Positions 1-13,066 are shown, counted from the first letter of the stretch. The stretch is 64,000 bases of DNA from Shimia sediminis (GCF_003990645.1 NZ_RYZK01000001.1:620001-684000); one strand, 5' to 3'. Notes: generated by a model from the sequence alone, not told the origin. A program made the numbers and translations.

Positions 1-487
1 TTTTGGGAAATTTGAGTCAAAGTAAGCACGTACTGAGCCCGCACCGGGGCACCTCCCGGTCTGCTCTGCTAGATCAGATGGCCTCAAACACTGATGCTAT
101 CTGTCCAGAACGCTAAGTAACCCTTTCGCCCAACGGGTTGAAAAGTGGGGGGTTGCGGATCGGCGCGGCGGCCCTGAAAGACGATTATTGCTTACCTCTC
201 TTTCAAGAGTTCGCCGCGCCATTTCTCCTTTCTGTCGTGATCACAAAACCGATGGAACGCGGAAAAACACTGTTTCCGACAACGGTTGGTTTTCCCCCTG
301 TGCGCAGGCACAAAAACCTGCCAGAACGAGCCCGTTGCCCTAGGGTAACCTTTAGCTCTCACCGGGTCGCCACTGCCGGAAGGTCCCTCCAAGGCCCTCT
401 CTCTGGCCTCGACACACCCAGCATGGCGACCCGTGACCGAGTGACCTTCCTCTTTCCAAACCGTCCCATCTGCCCTATGTCGCGCAC
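1..487. other. Stretch without recognisable gene upstream of trmFO
   Basis: No open frame here looks like a real protein: the longer ones have unnatural composition or lie antisense to trmFO. The first 160 bases contain several potential RNA helices. Bases 43-49 pair with 54-60 around a CACC loop. GATGGC near 76 can pair with GCTATC near 96. AACCC near 119 can pair with GGGTT near 136. This could be the end of a structured non-coding RNA or the leader of trmFO. I do not recognise it as tmRNA, RNase P RNA, SRP RNA or 6S RNA. Confidence 0.4.
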
Positions 488-1831
488 ATGACCAAAACAT
501 TGCATATCGTCGGCGGCGGCATGGCCGGTTCCGAAGCAGCCTGGCAGGCCGCGCACATGGGTGTAGACGTGGTGATTCACGAAATGCGCCCACAGGTGGA
601 AACATTTGCCCATCGCACTGGCCATCTGGCCGAGATGGTGTGCTCAAACTCGTTCCGCTCAGACGACGATGAACAGAACGCCGTTGGCCTGCTGCACTGG
701 GAAATGCGCGCTGCAAATGGTCTCATCATGGCCACGGCCGACAAACACCGCCTGCCCGCTGGCGGCGCCCTCGCCGTTGACCGTGATCCCTTTGCCGAAA
801 GCGTGACCGCCGCTCTGACGGCCCTGCCCAATGTGCGAATCGAACCCGGCGAAATCACCGAACTGCCGACCGATGGTACCTGGATCTTTGCCACCGGCCC
901 GCTGACCTCCGCTGGCCTGGGCGCCGCCATCCAAGCCGAGACTGGCGCGGACCGTCTGGCGTTCTTCGACGCCATTGCGCCCATTGTCTACGCCGAGTCG
1001 ATCAACATGGACGTCGCCTGGCTGCAATCACGCTATGACAAGGGCGAGACCGAAGAAGAGCAAAAAGCCTATCTCAACTGCCCGATGACCAAGGACCAGT
1101 ACGAGGCCTTCATCGACGCGCTTCTGGCTGCCGACAAAACCGAGTTCCACGAAGGCGAAACCGCCACCTATTTCGACGGCTGCCTGCCGATCGAGGTCAT
1201 GGCAGACCGTGGCCGCGAAACCCTGCGTTTCGGCCCGATGAAACCGGTTGGCCTGACCAACAGCCATGATCCCGAAAACAAGCCTTATGCTGTGGTGCAA
1301 CTGCGTCGCGATAATGCCTTAGGAACGCTCTATAACATCGTGGGATTTCAGACAAAAATGAAATACGGAGCACAGTCCGAAGTGTTCCGCATGATCCCCG
1401 GTCTCGAGGATGCCTCCTTTGCCCGGCTGGGTGGCATCCACCGCAACACCTTTATCAATTCTCCCACCCTGCTGGACGACCAGATGCGCCTGAAATCCCG
1501 CCCCAACATCCGCTTTGCCGGGCAAGTCACAGGCGTCGAGGGCTACGTCGAAAGCGCCGCCATGGGTCTGCTTGCCGGTCGTCTCGCCGCTGCGGAAATC
1601 CTTGGATTGGACCTTTTCACCGCTCCGCAGAACACCGCCATGGGTGCCCTTGTGCACCACATCACTGGCGGTGCCGAGGCTAAGACTTTCCAGCCCATGA
1701 ACGTGAACTTCGGCCTGTTCCAACCGGTCGAGGGTCTCAAAGGTGGACGCCGTGGCCGCAAGGACCGCTACAAAGCCTACACCGACCGTGCCAAAATCGA
1801 ATGGCAAGGCTGGCTCGACGCACAAAGCTGA
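488..1831 (+). CDS. trmFO: Folate/FAD-dependent tRNA-uracil-54 C5-methyltransferase TrmFO
   Basis: This cytoplasmic flavoprotein makes ribothymidine at position 54 of tRNA. It uses methylene-tetrahydrofolate as carbon donor and reduced FAD, unlike the SAM-dependent TrmA. The 447-residue protein is the usual family length. It opens with a dinucleotide-binding [10 protein letters not shown] motif at residues 9-18 after a beta strand. The early segment EMRPQ and the later CSNSFRS and [10 protein letters not shown] segments are TrmFO hallmarks, as is the C-terminal region with NVNFGLF. The ATG is chosen because the FAD-binding strand starts directly behind it. The methyltransferase gene begins 36 bases downstream on the same strand, followed by gluQRS, so the three probably form one operon. 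Confidence 0.95.
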   Translation: MTKTLHIVGGGMAGSEAAWQAAHMGVDVVIHEMRPQVETFAHRTGHLAEMVCSNSFRSDDDEQNAVGLLHWEMRAANGLIMATADKHRLPAGGALAVDRDPFAESVTAALTALPNVRIEPGEITELPTDGTWIFATGPLTSAGLGAAIQAETGADRLAFFDAIAPIVYAESINMDVAWLQSRYDKGETEEEQKAYLNCPMTKDQYEAFIDALLAADKTEFHEGETATYFDGCLPIEVMADRGRETLRFGPMKPVGLTNSHDPENKPYAVVQLRRDNALGTLYNIVGFQTKMKYGAQSEVFRMIPGLEDASFARLGGIHRNTFINSPTLLDDQMRLKSRPNIRFAGQVTGVEGYVESAAMGLLAGRLAAAEILGLDLFTAPQNTAMGALVHHITGGAEAKTFQPMNVNFGLFQPVEGLKGGRRGRKDRYKAYTDRAKIEWQGWLDAQS

Positions 1832-1867
1832 CTGGACGCCGCCTGCCCTATCCGCTTTAGTCAGCGC

Positions 1868-2485
1868 ATGAGTAAGAAAACCTTCCTCGAAGACATCTAC
1901 GATCGCGACAACGTCCCCGACGTCGCCGCACTTTACGACGAATGGGCCGCCACCTATGACGCAGAGATAGCCGACAACGGCTATGCCACCCCCAAACGCT
2001 GTGCTGAAGCCTTGGCAAAAGTGGCCACCGACCACTCTCAGCCAGTGCTCGATTTTGGCTGTGGCACTGGCCTTTCTGGCATGGCCCTTCGGCTGGCTGG
2101 CTTCGAAACCCTTGATGGCCGTGACTTGTCGTCCGAGATGCTGACACAGGCGCAGGCCAAAGGCATCTATCGCGACTTGCAGCAGGTCACCCCCGACACC
2201 GGCATCGAGGGTATCGTCGGGCGCTATTCACTTATCGCCGCGATCGGTGTGATTGGCGTTGGCGCCGGTCCTGCCTCACTGGTGCACAGCTTGCTGAACG
2301 CCTTGCCCACTGGCGGCTTGCTGGTGTTTTCCTACAACGATCACGTCATTCAAGACACAGAGTACGCCGAAGCCCGCGACACCGCTCTGTCCAGCGGCCT
2401 CGCCATTGAGCGACTGCGCGAGTTTGGCCCCCACTTGCCCGGGCAGAACTTGAACTCTGACGTCTACGTATTTGAAAAACAATAA
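1868..2485 (+). CDS. Class I SAM-dependent methyltransferase, substrate unknown
   Basis: This 205-residue protein has a Rossmann-type methyltransferase fold. The SAM-binding motif I, LDFGCGTGLSG, lies near residues 61-71. A motif II-like acidic stretch, DGRDLSSEML, follows about 20 residues later, and a motif IV/V region after it. The N-terminal segment YDEWAATYD is typical of the Williams-Beuren region (WBSCR27-like) and UbiE-like small-molecule methyltransferases. The substrate cannot be read from the sequence. It lies 36 bases behind trmFO, and its stop codon overlaps the gluQRS start (TAATG), which suggests translational coupling. A tRNA or cofactor role by association is possible but is inference. 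Confidence 0.8.
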   Translation: MSKKTFLEDIYDRDNVPDVAALYDEWAATYDAEIADNGYATPKRCAEALAKVATDHSQPVLDFGCGTGLSGMALRLAGFETLDGRDLSSEMLTQAQAKGIYRDLQQVTPDTGIEGIVGRYSLIAAIGVIGVGAGPASLVHSLLNALPTGGLLVFSYNDHVIQDTEYAEARDTALSSGLAIERLREFGPHLPGQNLNSDVYVFEKQ

Positions 2486-3324
2486 TGTTTCGAACACGAT
2501 TCGCGCCATCTCCTACCGGCCCTCTCCACCTTGGCCACGCCTATTCCGCGATTCTTGCCCATGACATGGCGCGCGATGCCGGGGGGGAATTCCTCTTGCG
2601 CATCGACGATCTCGACCAGTCCCGCGCACGGCCTCATTGGGAAGAGCAGATCTACGCCGACCTGAGCTGGCTCGGTCTCACCTGGGACGGTCCCGTGCGC
2701 CGCCAGTCCGACCATTTCGCCGACTACGAAACCGCTCTCCAGACTCTCAGAAACAGCGGTCTCACGTTTGAATGCCAATGCACCCGCCGTGATATCGAAG
2801 CGGCCGCCAATGCCCCCCAGGAAGGTGCTCCGATTTTTGGCCCCGACGGCCGCATCTACCCTGGCACCTGTCGCAACCTTGCGCTGCCCCCAACAGCCGC
2901 AACCTGCACCCGCCTCGACATTGCGCGCGCAGCTGAGGCCGCGGGCCCGTTCGCTTTCACCGAAACCGGCGCACGACACGCTGGCGCTCACAATGTCTCG
3001 GCTCAAGAGCTCGCCACCACCGTGGGCGACGTCGTGCTCTCCCGCCGCCAAATGGCGGCCTCATACCATCTCTCTGTGGTGATCGACGACAGTGCCACTC
3101 AAATCACCCACGTCATCCGCGGCGCCGACCTGTTCGAGGCCACCCGCATCCACGTCCTGCTACAGGCGCTCCTTGGCTTACCAACTCCCACCTACCACCA
3201 CCACGACCTGATCCGCGACGACGCGGGCAAACGCCTCGCCAAACGCGACGACGCTCGCGCCATCGCAAAATACCGCAGCGACGGCGCGGCCCCACAGGAC
3301 ATCCGCCGCCTCGTCGGGCACTGA
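2485..3324 (+). CDS. gluQRS: Glutamyl-queuosine tRNA(Asp) synthetase
   Basis: This is a paralogue of the glutamyl-tRNA synthetase catalytic core. It activates glutamate and attaches it to queuosine-34 of tRNA(Asp) instead of to an amino-acid acceptor end. At 279 residues it lacks the anticodon-binding domain, as expected. The class I signature is PTGPLHLGHA near residues 9-18, and the KMSKS loop is the variant KRLAKRDD near residue 250. Zinc ligands typical of the family are visible as CQC near residue 95, then a Tyr and Cys in IYPGTC. It starts inside the stop codon of the upstream methyltransferase gene. Convergent hisI follows. Confidence 0.93.
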   Translation: MFRTRFAPSPTGPLHLGHAYSAILAHDMARDAGGEFLLRIDDLDQSRARPHWEEQIYADLSWLGLTWDGPVRRQSDHFADYETALQTLRNSGLTFECQCTRRDIEAAANAPQEGAPIFGPDGRIYPGTCRNLALPPTAATCTRLDIARAAEAAGPFAFTETGARHAGAHNVSAQELATTVGDVVLSRRQMAASYHLSVVIDDSATQITHVIRGADLFEATRIHVLLQALLGLPTPTYHHHDLIRDDAGKRLAKRDDARAIAKYRSDGAAPQDIRRLVGH

Positions 3325-3377
3325 CGGCTCGAGTTTCATCTTTGAAAATTGCGCCGCAGGCTCAGTCGCCAGACCGA

Positions 3378-3737
3378 TCAGCCCATCGGTTTCATCAACT
3401 CGACTTCTTCACCATTCTCCACGGACGTATAAAAACACGTGCGCCGGTTGGTGTGGCACGCGGCCCCTGTCTGATTGATGCGAACCAATAGACAATCCCG
3501 ATCACAATCAAAGCGGAACTCTACCAGCTCCTGCACGTGGCCCGAGGTTTCTCCCTTGATCCAGAACGACTGACGAGACCGGCTCCAATAGGTCACCCGA
3601 CGGGTCTCAAGCGTCTTTTCCACGGCCTCAATATTCATCCAGGCCATCATCAGAACTTCACCGCTGGTCGCATCCTGCGCAATCGCCGGAATCAATCCTG
3701 CTTCGTTGTACTTCAGCGCGCTTGGATCAAATCTCAT
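3378..3737 (-). CDS. hisI: Phosphoribosyl-AMP cyclohydrolase
   Basis: This enzyme catalyses the third step of histidine biosynthesis, opening the adenine ring of phosphoribosyl-AMP. It is cytoplasmic and metal dependent. The 119-residue single-domain protein has the segment VLMMAWMN, the WSRSRQSFWIKGETSGH substrate loop, and the metal-binding DCDRDC motif. A CHTNRRTCF zinc motif follows. No HisE domain is fused to it. It stands alone, without other his genes nearby, between convergent gluQRS and the divergent Fe-S scaffold gene. Dispersed his genes are usual in alphaproteobacteria. Confidence 0.95.
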   Translation of the reverse strand: MRFDPSALKYNEAGLIPAIAQDATSGEVLMMAWMNIEAVEKTLETRRVTYWSRSRQSFWIKGETSGHVQELVEFRFDCDRDCLLVRINQTGAACHTNRRTCFYTSVENGEEVELMKPMG

Positions 3738-3803
3738 CTCTCAAACCCTTTGCATCTGCGGACGGCTCCTCTATCTACAAAACAGACGACAAAGGAAACA
3801 GCC

Positions 3804-4256
3804 ATGTCCGGCGAAAACGACCTGATCAAGCTTTACTCTGGGCGCATTCTCGCGCTGGCAGCGGAAATTCCACACACCAGTCGGCTGACAAACCCACAGG
3901 CCACGGTCAAGAAACGCTCTCCGCTCTGCGGTTCGACCGTGACCGTCGACGTTGTGTTGGAAAATGGCCATATCACAGAGTTCGCTCAGGACGTCAAAGC
4001 CTGCGCGCTCGGCCAGGCCTCGGCCTCGGTTGTCGGTGCGAACGTGATCGGCCGCACCCGCGCCGAGGTCGAAGCCGCCCGCAACGCGCTCAAAACCATG
4101 CTAAAAGAGGACGGCCCGACACCCCCGGAGCCTTTTGATGACCTCGAAGTGCTGCGCCCCGCCCGCGACTACAAGAACCGCCATGCGTCCATCCTGCTTG
4201 CGCTCGAGGCGACGCTTGAGGCCATCGAACAAGCCGACCAAGCCAACTGCGCCTAA
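3804..4256 (+). CDS. IscU/SufU-like Fe-S cluster scaffold protein, one cysteine replaced
   Basis: This 150-residue protein has the NifU-N/IscU fold and would act as a scaffold or sulphur acceptor in Fe-S cluster assembly. The ATG at 3804 is chosen because AAAGGA precedes it by 7 bases and the IscU-like fold begins there. Conserved positions are Cys42 in SPLCGS and Cys67 in ACALGQASAS, both matching IscU ligands. At the third site the sequence is RHAS: the histidine (127) is kept but the usual adjacent cysteine is alanine. A lone Cys149 sits at the extreme C-terminus. Whether it assembles clusters or plays an accessory role cannot be decided. It diverges from hisI. Confidence 0.85.
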   Translation: MSGENDLIKLYSGRILALAAEIPHTSRLTNPQATVKKRSPLCGSTVTVDVVLENGHITEFAQDVKACALGQASASVVGANVIGRTRAEVEAARNALKTMLKEDGPTPPEPFDDLEVLRPARDYKNRHASILLALEATLEAIEQADQANCA

Positions 4257-4278
4257 CACACCGAATTGCATAAAAAAA

Positions 4279-4307
4279 CCGCCGCACTTCCTGGTGGAAG
4301 GCGGCGG
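4279..4307 (-). terminator. Strong stem-loop, probable terminator for minus-strand transcripts
   Basis: CCGCCG-CACTTCC pairs with GGAAG-G-CGGCGG around a short TGGT loop. An A-tract (seven A) lies on its left side, which is a U-tract in the minus-strand transcript. It therefore fits termination of the ligA-recG-small peptide transcript coming from the right. There is no T-tract on the plus side, although it may also shield the end of the Fe-S scaffold gene. Confidence 0.7.
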
Positions 4308-4465
4308 AAGTCTGGTGCGTTCTTGTGTGGGACCCGGGTGTGCTCAATCAGGGTATGAGGCAGAACCCTTTGATCGACTTGAGACAGGCAGTGTCAGTCG
4401 CAGCGCATCGAATTGGGGACAGGATGCAGTTGAGCGGACCGGCACAAGAACGCTGGCAGAAAACT

Positions 4466-4588
4466 CTAGGCAATACCCGGCACGTGCAGCGCCACCAACA
4501 TCATGACGACCAGAACCAGCACGCCAAACGCGTCCTGAACCAAAGTGGCGCGGGAATTACGGATCACGGTCTTAATCTGGGTCAACAT
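4466..4588 (-). CDS. Small single-span membrane peptide
   Basis: This 40-residue ORF starts with MLTQIKTVIRNSRATL and continues into a hydrophobic helix (about residues 19-36: DAFGVLVLVVMMLVALHV). A good ribosome binding site, AGGAGA, lies 6 bases before the ATG. The basic, amphipathic N-terminus followed by one membrane span gives an N-in topology. I recall similar short peptides in Rhodobacterales genomes but know no function for them. It lies downstream of recG on the same strand, 110 bases past its stop, and ahead of the stem-loop at 4279-4307. Confidence 0.65.
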   Translation of the reverse strand: MLTQIKTVIRNSRATLVQDAFGVLVLVVMMLVALHVPGIA

Positions 4589-4698
4589 GGGGCGTCTCCT
4601 GCTCGGATATTGCTTTTGTTGCCTCTTTGTTCTCATATCCTTAACGGCCTGTAAAGAACTTTTTGAGAACATTCGCGAACAAAAAGGAACGCGACCTA

Positions 4699-9080
<4,382 letters not shown>

Positions 9081-9132
9081 TCACGTTTCTTTCAGTGATA
9101 GGCGGGGGGCGCGGTCAGGTCCAGACCTCGTA

Positions 9133-9852
9133 TCAGGCGCGCAGCGCCAAACGCTCTTCGTCCATTTGCTCGGATGGCTGCGGATCACGCAACACATAGC
9201 CACGGCCCCAAACAGTTTCGATATGGTTGTCGCCACCTGTCGCTTCGCTGAGCTTTTTGCGCAATTTGCAAATAAAGACGTCGATAATCTTCAGCTCAGG
9301 CTCATCCATGCCACCATAGAGATGGTTCAGGAACATTTCCTTGGTCAGAGTCGTGCCTTTGCGCAAGGAGAGAAGTTCCAGCATCTGGTATTCCTTCCCG
9401 GTGAGATGGACTGGCGTCCCTTCCACATCAACAGTCTTGGCATCCAGGTTCACCGCAATCCTGCCGGTGTGAATGATGGATTGAGAATGCCCTTTCGAGC
9501 GCCTAATAATTGCGTGTATGCGCGCCACCAACTCTTCGCGGTGGAAGGGTTTGGTCAGGTAATCATCTGCACCAAAACCGAAACCCTTGATCTTGCTTTC
9601 CGTATCATCTGCACCCGACAGGATCAGGATCGGTGTTTCAATCCGCGCCAAGCGCAGCTGCCGCAAAACCTCGTGGCCGGTCATGTCAGGCAGGCCAAGA
9701 TCCAGAAGAATCAGATCATAGTCGTAGAGTTTGGCCAGATCGATTCCCTCTTCCCCGAGGTCCGTGGCGTAAACATTCAGATTTGCATGGGTCAGCATCA
9801 TTTCAATGCTTTTCGAAGTGGCGGGATCGTCCTCGACCAACAAAACACGCAT
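9133..9852 (-). CDS. ctrA: Cell-cycle response regulator CtrA
   Basis: CtrA is the master transcription factor of alphaproteobacteria. In Caulobacter it blocks replication initiation; in Rhodobacterales it mainly drives motility, gene-transfer-agent and quorum-linked genes. The 239-residue protein has an N-terminal receiver domain (acidic pair in [10 protein letters not shown], phosphoacceptor Asp51 in [10 protein letters not shown], conserved Lys in YLTKPF). The C-terminal OmpR-type winged helix contains [12 protein letters not shown] and [12 protein letters not shown]. The C-terminus ends LALRA, a small hydrophobic tail that could serve ClpXP recognition as in Caulobacter, though that is inference. 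sciP lies just upstream on the same strand. The upstream region contains an inverted repeat of GTTAACC half-sites. Confidence 0.97.
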   Translation of the reverse strand: MRVLLVEDDPATSKSIEMMLTHANLNVYATDLGEEGIDLAKLYDYDLILLDLGLPDMTGHEVLRQLRLARIETPILILSGADDTESKIKGFGFGADDYLTKPFHREELVARIHAIIRRSKGHSQSIIHTGRIAVNLDAKTVDVEGTPVHLTGKEYQMLELLSLRKGTTLTKEMFLNHLYGGMDEPELKIIDVFICKLRKKLSEATGGDNHIETVWGRGYVLRDPQPSEQMDEERLALRA

Positions 9853-9882
9853 GACAGGGTCCTCATAACAAGATTGTTCGCC

Positions 9883-9908
9883 GTTAACCTTGACGAATAA
9901 AGGTTAAC
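9883..9908. promoter_or_regulatory. Inverted repeat in the ctrA upstream region, candidate CtrA/SciP site
   Basis: The perfect arms GTTAACCTT and AAGGTTAAC are separated by 8 bases, 31 bases upstream of the ctrA start. TTAACC is the core of CtrA half-sites, but the spacing here is not the classical TTAA-N7-TTAA. Autoregulation by CtrA is known in related bacteria, so this is a plausible operator. Confidence 0.5.
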
Positions 9909-9945
9909 CGCCGGTTACTGTTATCAGGAAAATGCCATACGCAAC

Positions 9946-10224
9946 CTATGGTTGTCTATACTTTTGAAGATTCGTCGCTTTTAGTGCATCTTCTCCAAAT
10001 CGTGCAACGGCGGACACCCACTCCTGAAACTCGTCTTCGCTGAGTCCATAACGCTCCATCGCTTCTCGTTGTGAAATCAATCCATACAGCACGCCACGCA
10101 CCACTGCGGCCTTTCGCGACGCCACCCAACGTCGCGTGTTCACCGACGGCAGATCAGCCAGCGTCATCACATCACCATTGGCCATCGTCACGGTTCTCGG
10201 CCCTTCAACCTTCTTTAAATACAT
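9946..10224 (-). CDS. sciP: DUF1153 protein SciP, CtrA antagonist
   Basis: This small helix-turn-helix protein is known from Caulobacter as an inhibitor of CtrA-dependent transcription. The 92-residue product has the family hallmarks TLADLPSVNTRRWVASRKA (about residues 20-38), then VVRGVLYGLIS and ERYGLSEDEFQEWVSAVA, which forms the DNA-binding helices. The ATG at 10224 is preferred because GAGGG precedes it by about 8 bases; a GTG 21 bases upstream is in frame. It is followed after 93 bases by ctrA on the same strand. Co-location of the regulator and its antagonist supports both calls. mnmA diverges from it. Confidence 0.88.
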   Translation of the reverse strand: MYLKKVEGPRTVTMANGDVMTLADLPSVNTRRWVASRKAAVVRGVLYGLISQREAMERYGLSEDEFQEWVSAVARFGEDALKATNLQKYRQP

Positions 10225-10344
10225 ACCCAAACCCTCACTTTGCACACATGCTGGAGCATCAGGCTTAACGAGCGGTGAAACACCCCCTTGAGAGTAGTTA
10301 GGATTTTCCTATATTCTCGACGACTTCTGGTTGGAGCGACTCAC

Positions 10345-11490
10345 ATGGCGCTGGATAGCGACACAAAACTGAATTCCCTGGGCTTTGCAAAACCGCCCTC
10401 GGAAACCCGCGTGGTGGTGGCCATGTCGGGTGGCGTCGACTCATCCGTTGTGGCGGCCAAGCTCGCCGACGAAGGCTATGACGTCGTCGGCGTGACCCTG
10501 CAGCTTTATGACCATGGCGCCGCTCTGGCCAAGAAAGGCGCCTGCTGTGCCGGGATCGACATCCATGATGCGCGCCGCGTGGCCGAAGAAAAGGGCTTCC
10601 CGCACTACGTGTTGGATTATGAAAACGTCTTCCAGGACGCCGTCATCGACGAATTTGCCGACAGCTACCTCGCTGGCGCCACGCCCGTGCCCTGCATCCG
10701 ATGCAACGAAAGGGTCAAGTTCAAGGACCTTCTCGAGACGGCCAAGGACCTCGAGGCGGACTGCATGGCCACCGGCCACTACATCCAGCGCATGATGGGC
10801 AAAAATGGAGCTGAACTGCACTCGGCTGCGGACGCTCGCCGCGATCAATCCTATTTCCTGTTTTCAACCACGCCCGAGCAATTGGACTATCTGCGCTTTC
10901 CACTCGGCCACCTGCCCAACAAGGATGCGACCCGCGCGCTGGCGGCAGAATACGGTCTCGCCGTGGCTGACAAGCCCGACAGCCAGGACATCTGCTTTGT
11001 GCCCAACGGAGACTACGCGTCGGTTATCGAGAAACTGCGCCCCGGCGCGGCAGAGCCCGGCGACATTGTTGATCCTGAGGGCAAGGTTCTCGCACAGCAC
11101 AATGGCGTGATCCACTACACCATCGGTCAGCGCCGCGGTCTTGGCATTGGTGGCCTTTCGGAGCCCCTTTATGTGGTGAAACTCGACGTCGACACCAAAC
11201 AGGTCGTTGTCGGCCCGAAAGAGATGCTCGCGACCCGAATTATCCCGGTGCGCGAGATCAACTGGCTGGGCGACACCCCCTTCGAAAGCCAGCCGGAATG
11301 GCATGTGGCGGTCAAGGTGCGTTCAACCCGCCCGCCGCGCAATGCCATCATCCGACCCACCGGTCCGGACACGGCCGAGGTTGAGCTGCTGACCCCGGAA
11401 GAAGGTATCTCACCCGGTCAGGCCTGCGTGTTCTACGACACCGACAGCAGCCGGATCTTCGGCGGTGGCTGGATCTGGCGCGGGTATTGA
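10345..11490 (+). CDS. mnmA: tRNA-specific 2-thiouridylase MnmA
   Basis: MnmA thiolates the wobble uridine at position 34 of tRNAs for Lys, Glu and Gln, using ATP and a persulphide sulphur source. The 381-residue protein has the PP-loop [13 protein letters not shown] near residue 24. The catalytic cysteine is in TPVPCIRCN, and the second, persulphide-carrying cysteine is in [13 protein letters not shown]. The C-terminal beta-barrel begins after IGQRRGLGI. The ATG at 10345 has GGAG 9 bases before it; an ATG at 10288 would add 19 non-conserved residues. It diverges from sciP and is followed by convergent minus-strand cyclase. Confidence 0.96.
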   Translation: MALDSDTKLNSLGFAKPPSETRVVVAMSGGVDSSVVAAKLADEGYDVVGVTLQLYDHGAALAKKGACCAGIDIHDARRVAEEKGFPHYVLDYENVFQDAVIDEFADSYLAGATPVPCIRCNERVKFKDLLETAKDLEADCMATGHYIQRMMGKNGAELHSAADARRDQSYFLFSTTPEQLDYLRFPLGHLPNKDATRALAAEYGLAVADKPDSQDICFVPNGDYASVIEKLRPGAAEPGDIVDPEGKVLAQHNGVIHYTIGQRRGLGIGGLSEPLYVVKLDVDTKQVVVGPKEMLATRIIPVREINWLGDTPFESQPEWHVAVKVRSTRPPRNAIIRPTGPDTAEVELLTPEEGISPGQACVFYDTDSSRIFGGGWIWRGY

Positions 11491-11513
11491 TCTGTCACAT
11501 CCGAGTCGGCAGG

Positions 11514-12803
11514 TCATTGTTTGCCGTCCCGCTCCGCCAATTGTGCTTCGAACTTGATCTGGATTTGCCGTAACTCTTCGATTGCACCCTGAATATCTGC
11601 GCTATCGATGATATTCACTTCGACATGCTCGCCGATGTGAGACAGTTGCCGCCGCGTGTCTTGGGACGCGGGTTCGGCGTATCCTTGCAACTCAAAATAC
11701 TTGACCTCACGCGCGAACCCGCGTGGTGTAAATTCACCTTTGGGTTCTGCTCTGACCTGTGTCTCAACCAAGTTGTGCGTGTTTTCGTCCAACAGGATAG
11801 TGTCGGCCTCTGCCAGCCCTTGCAGCCGCGCGGCCAAGTTCACAGGGCTTCCGAGAACCGTGTAATCAAGCCGTTGATCCGAGCCAAAGTTGCCCACGGT
11901 GCAAAACCCAGTCGCGATCCCCATGCGCACCTTCAAGCCGTTGGTCACACCATTCTTTTTCCAGTAGCCTTGCAACGCCTTGACACGTTCCTGCATACGA
12001 AACGCCATTTCCACGCACTTCAAAGCGTCCTGCACTTCTCCTTCGGTGTCTGGGTCTCCAAAAAAGACCAGTACGGCATCGCCAATAAATTTGTCGATCG
12101 TGCCGCCGCATTCCAACGCCACGTTGGTCATTTCTGACAGGTAAGAATTGATGACGGTTGCGAGGCGCTCAGGCTCCATGACGTCACTCAGATCAGTGAA
12201 TTGCACAATGTCCGAGAAAAAGATTGTCAGGTTTTTTCGCGCGTGTGAGTGGGTTTTGTCTTCGGTCTGCGAAAAAATGCTGTGGTAAATCTGCGGCGAA
12301 AGATACTTCGCTAACCGATTTGCGAGCACTTCAAGCTGATTGCTTTTTTCTTCAATAAGTTCTCGGTCGCGAATTTTTTGTTCAAGAAGATCCTCGCGCT
12401 CCCGGCGCAGAGACCACTCGGATGTGCGATCGACGAACTGTCCCTGCACCCCGTTTAGATAGGAAAAATCGGCGTTTTGCGTGTATGCCGACAAAAGCGA
12501 ATAGACCCGTTGCTCGCCCTCTACCGATACCTCAACCTTGGGAAGCAAAACAGAGCCATTGGTCTCGAGCTCGCTCGCATAGGTGTCGATCTGCGCCCCG
12601 GGCACACCAAGCTGTTCCAAAACGTCCAGCATCGAGGCGTTTGTTACATTGCCAAGGATTGGAAAAAAGGTGCGGAAATTGTCGTTTATCCGCTGAATCT
12701 CAAGATCTCGATTGGCAAAATACGCTGCGGTAATCGCGTTTCTGAAATTGAAGAAACTGAGGTCAAGAATGGTCTTTTGATTGAAAAATTGTTCTGCGTT
12801 CAT
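11514..12803 (-). CDS. Class III adenylate/guanylate cyclase with PAS-like sensor
   Basis: This 429-residue protein probably makes cAMP. Residues 1-125 look like a PAS-type sensory domain. A charged coiled-coil linker (about 130-165) connects it to a class III cyclase domain. Both metal-binding aspartates are present (FSDIVQFT, Asp198; FIGDAV, Asp242), together with the transition-state Asn and Arg in GSPVNLAARLQ. Lys238 in TIDKFIGD is the residue that usually selects adenine, so adenylate rather than guanylate cyclase is favoured. No membrane span is seen. The start at 12803 overlaps the stop of the NrtS-like gene (ATGA), so the two are translationally coupled, implying that the signal and the transporter are functionally linked. 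Confidence 0.85.
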   Translation of the reverse strand: MNAEQFFNQKTILDLSFFNFRNAITAAYFANRDLEIQRINDNFRTFFPILGNVTNASMLDVLEQLGVPGAQIDTYASELETNGSVLLPKVEVSVEGEQRVYSLLSAYTQNADFSYLNGVQGQFVDRTSEWSLRREREDLLEQKIRDRELIEEKSNQLEVLANRLAKYLSPQIYHSIFSQTEDKTHSHARKNLTIFFSDIVQFTDLSDVMEPERLATVINSYLSEMTNVALECGGTIDKFIGDAVLVFFGDPDTEGEVQDALKCVEMAFRMQERVKALQGYWKKNGVTNGLKVRMGIATGFCTVGNFGSDQRLDYTVLGSPVNLAARLQGLAEADTILLDENTHNLVETQVRAEPKGEFTPRGFAREVKYFELQGYAEPASQDTRRQLSHIGEHVEVNIIDSADIQGAIEELRQIQIKFEAQLAERDGKQ

Positions 12804-13066
12804 GACGCCCCGCTTCCCATGCCGTTTGCTGTCTGCACCTTGTTCTGCTTTTTGAGCAGAGCGCGCTTGCCGGTTACCGCCCCCCAGGTCGTTACACAAA
12901 AAGGCACACAATAGGTCAGGGCAACTTTAACAAGCGGAGGAAAATCCCCCGACAGGATCAGGTCGCCGTGATTGATCATCGTCAGCAAGGAGCCAACAAC
13001 CAAAGCGGTCAAAACCGCTTTGCGCGGCGTGCCATCACCAAGGATCAAATGAGACAGCCGTGGCAT
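12800..13066 (-). CDS. nrtS: NrtS-like small nitrate/nitrite transporter
   Basis: This small membrane protein (88 residues from this ATG) has two hydrophobic segments. It carries the NrtS-type signature TMINHGDLILSG, then FPPLVKVALTYCVPFCVTTWGAV. NrtS proteins were described as small nitrate/nitrite transporters in marine cyanobacteria, with proteobacterial relatives. The start is uncertain. A GTG at 13090 (96 residues) has a better ribosome binding site, AGAGGGG about 10 bases ahead, than the ATG used here. The last codons overlap the cyclase start by four bases. The long upstream region contains a tandem 13-base direct repeat. Confidence 0.7.
   Translation of the reverse strand: MPRLSHLILGDGTPRKAVLTALVVGSLLTMINHGDLILSGDFPPLVKVALTYCVPFCVTTWGAVTGKRALLKKQNKVQTANGMGSGAS

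Noticed and set aside
138-491. Plus-strand open frame of 117 codons ahead of trmFO
   Set aside because: There is no ribosome binding site, its composition is irregular, it ends inside trmFO, and no family resemblance is seen.
192-716. Long minus-strand open frame antisense to the trmFO start
   Set aside because: It overlaps the well-supported trmFO coding region, has an Arg/Cys/Ser-rich composition typical of antisense frames and no recognisable domain.
4310-4465. Possible tRNA or other RNA gene between the scaffold gene terminator and the small peptide
   Set aside because: No T-arm GTTCGA-type motif or cloverleaf can be drawn, so nothing supportable was found.
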